64,000 nucleotides of DNA from Alviniconcha marisindica (lineage: Eukaryota; Mollusca; Gastropoda; Provannidae), in the NCBI GenBank assembly GCA_018857735.1, contig JABMCL010003121.1, positions 103,501-167,500 on the forward strand, written 5' to 3'. Position 1 is the first letter of the stretch; the number at the start of each line of letters is the position of its first letter. Both the position numbers and the translations under genes were made by a program. A model generated the notes under the pieces. It did not search any database and was not told the DNA's origin. It worked only from the letters and a program-made list of their open reading frames with translations. Shown piece after piece: positions 63,886-64,000 of this stretch.

Positions 63886-64000
63886 ACAGTGAGGTCTACC
63901 TGTAATGTTCATTTTTTGTTTTAGTTTTTTTACCTTGGAGATGGTATAATCTGTTCAGGTATGTTATGCTTACCGCGGATACGGAATACGGTACATTGTA

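Overview
The window is animal nuclear DNA, most likely from a marine mollusc and probably a gastropod. The evidence is multi-exon genes with GT-AG introns, tRNA-derived SINEs, 3' ends of LINE-type retrotransposons, and a very high load of minisatellites and microsatellites. I cannot name the species. Three genes can be supported.

Gene 1 (plus strand, 264-17800) is the 3' portion of a large gene. Ten exons are visible; the eight internal introns from 4746 to 17471 join in consistent phase, and a poly(A) signal lies at 17796. The protein resembles the C-terminal part of large TRANK1-type proteins (an inference from memory). The first and last exons contain apparent frameshifts, and the last ends in an RGG-rich tail. 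From 17.8 to 32.0 kb no coding sequence was recognised: this is a convergent intergenic stretch filled with tandem repeats and T-rich low complexity.

Gene 2 (minus strand, 44485-32038) is complete. Eight exons sum to exactly 547 codons and encode a 546-residue secreted FAD-dependent amine oxidase of the polyamine oxidase/LSD1 superfamily, with a Lys/Glu-rich tail. From 44.5 to 61.4 kb is repeat-rich intergenic DNA with SINEs, LINE 3' ends, a promoter-bearing dispersed element, a large 32-bp minisatellite, and two or three CpG-rich promoter-like patches.

Gene 3 (plus strand, from 61481) is the 5' end of an SLC17-type anion transporter gene, with its start codon, exon 1, exon 2 and first transmembrane segment. 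It runs off the window after 62594.

The most notable pattern is that many intronic minisatellites abut a splice site and are built from it: the unit contains the exon-intron junction. This is clear at seven junctions in the first two genes and possible at three more, including one in gene 3. At some junctions every copy has lost the essential AG or GT (36.7-37.9 kb; 12.7 kb), while at others the site is copied intact many times (34.0-34.85 kb; 40.8-41.1 kb; 15.1-15.58 kb). A second pattern is a foldback element family, with one large and several small copies. Some tandem arrays (12.9-14.3, 16.5, 20.8-21.0, 23.7-24.2 kb) look like degraded consensus sequence rather than biology.
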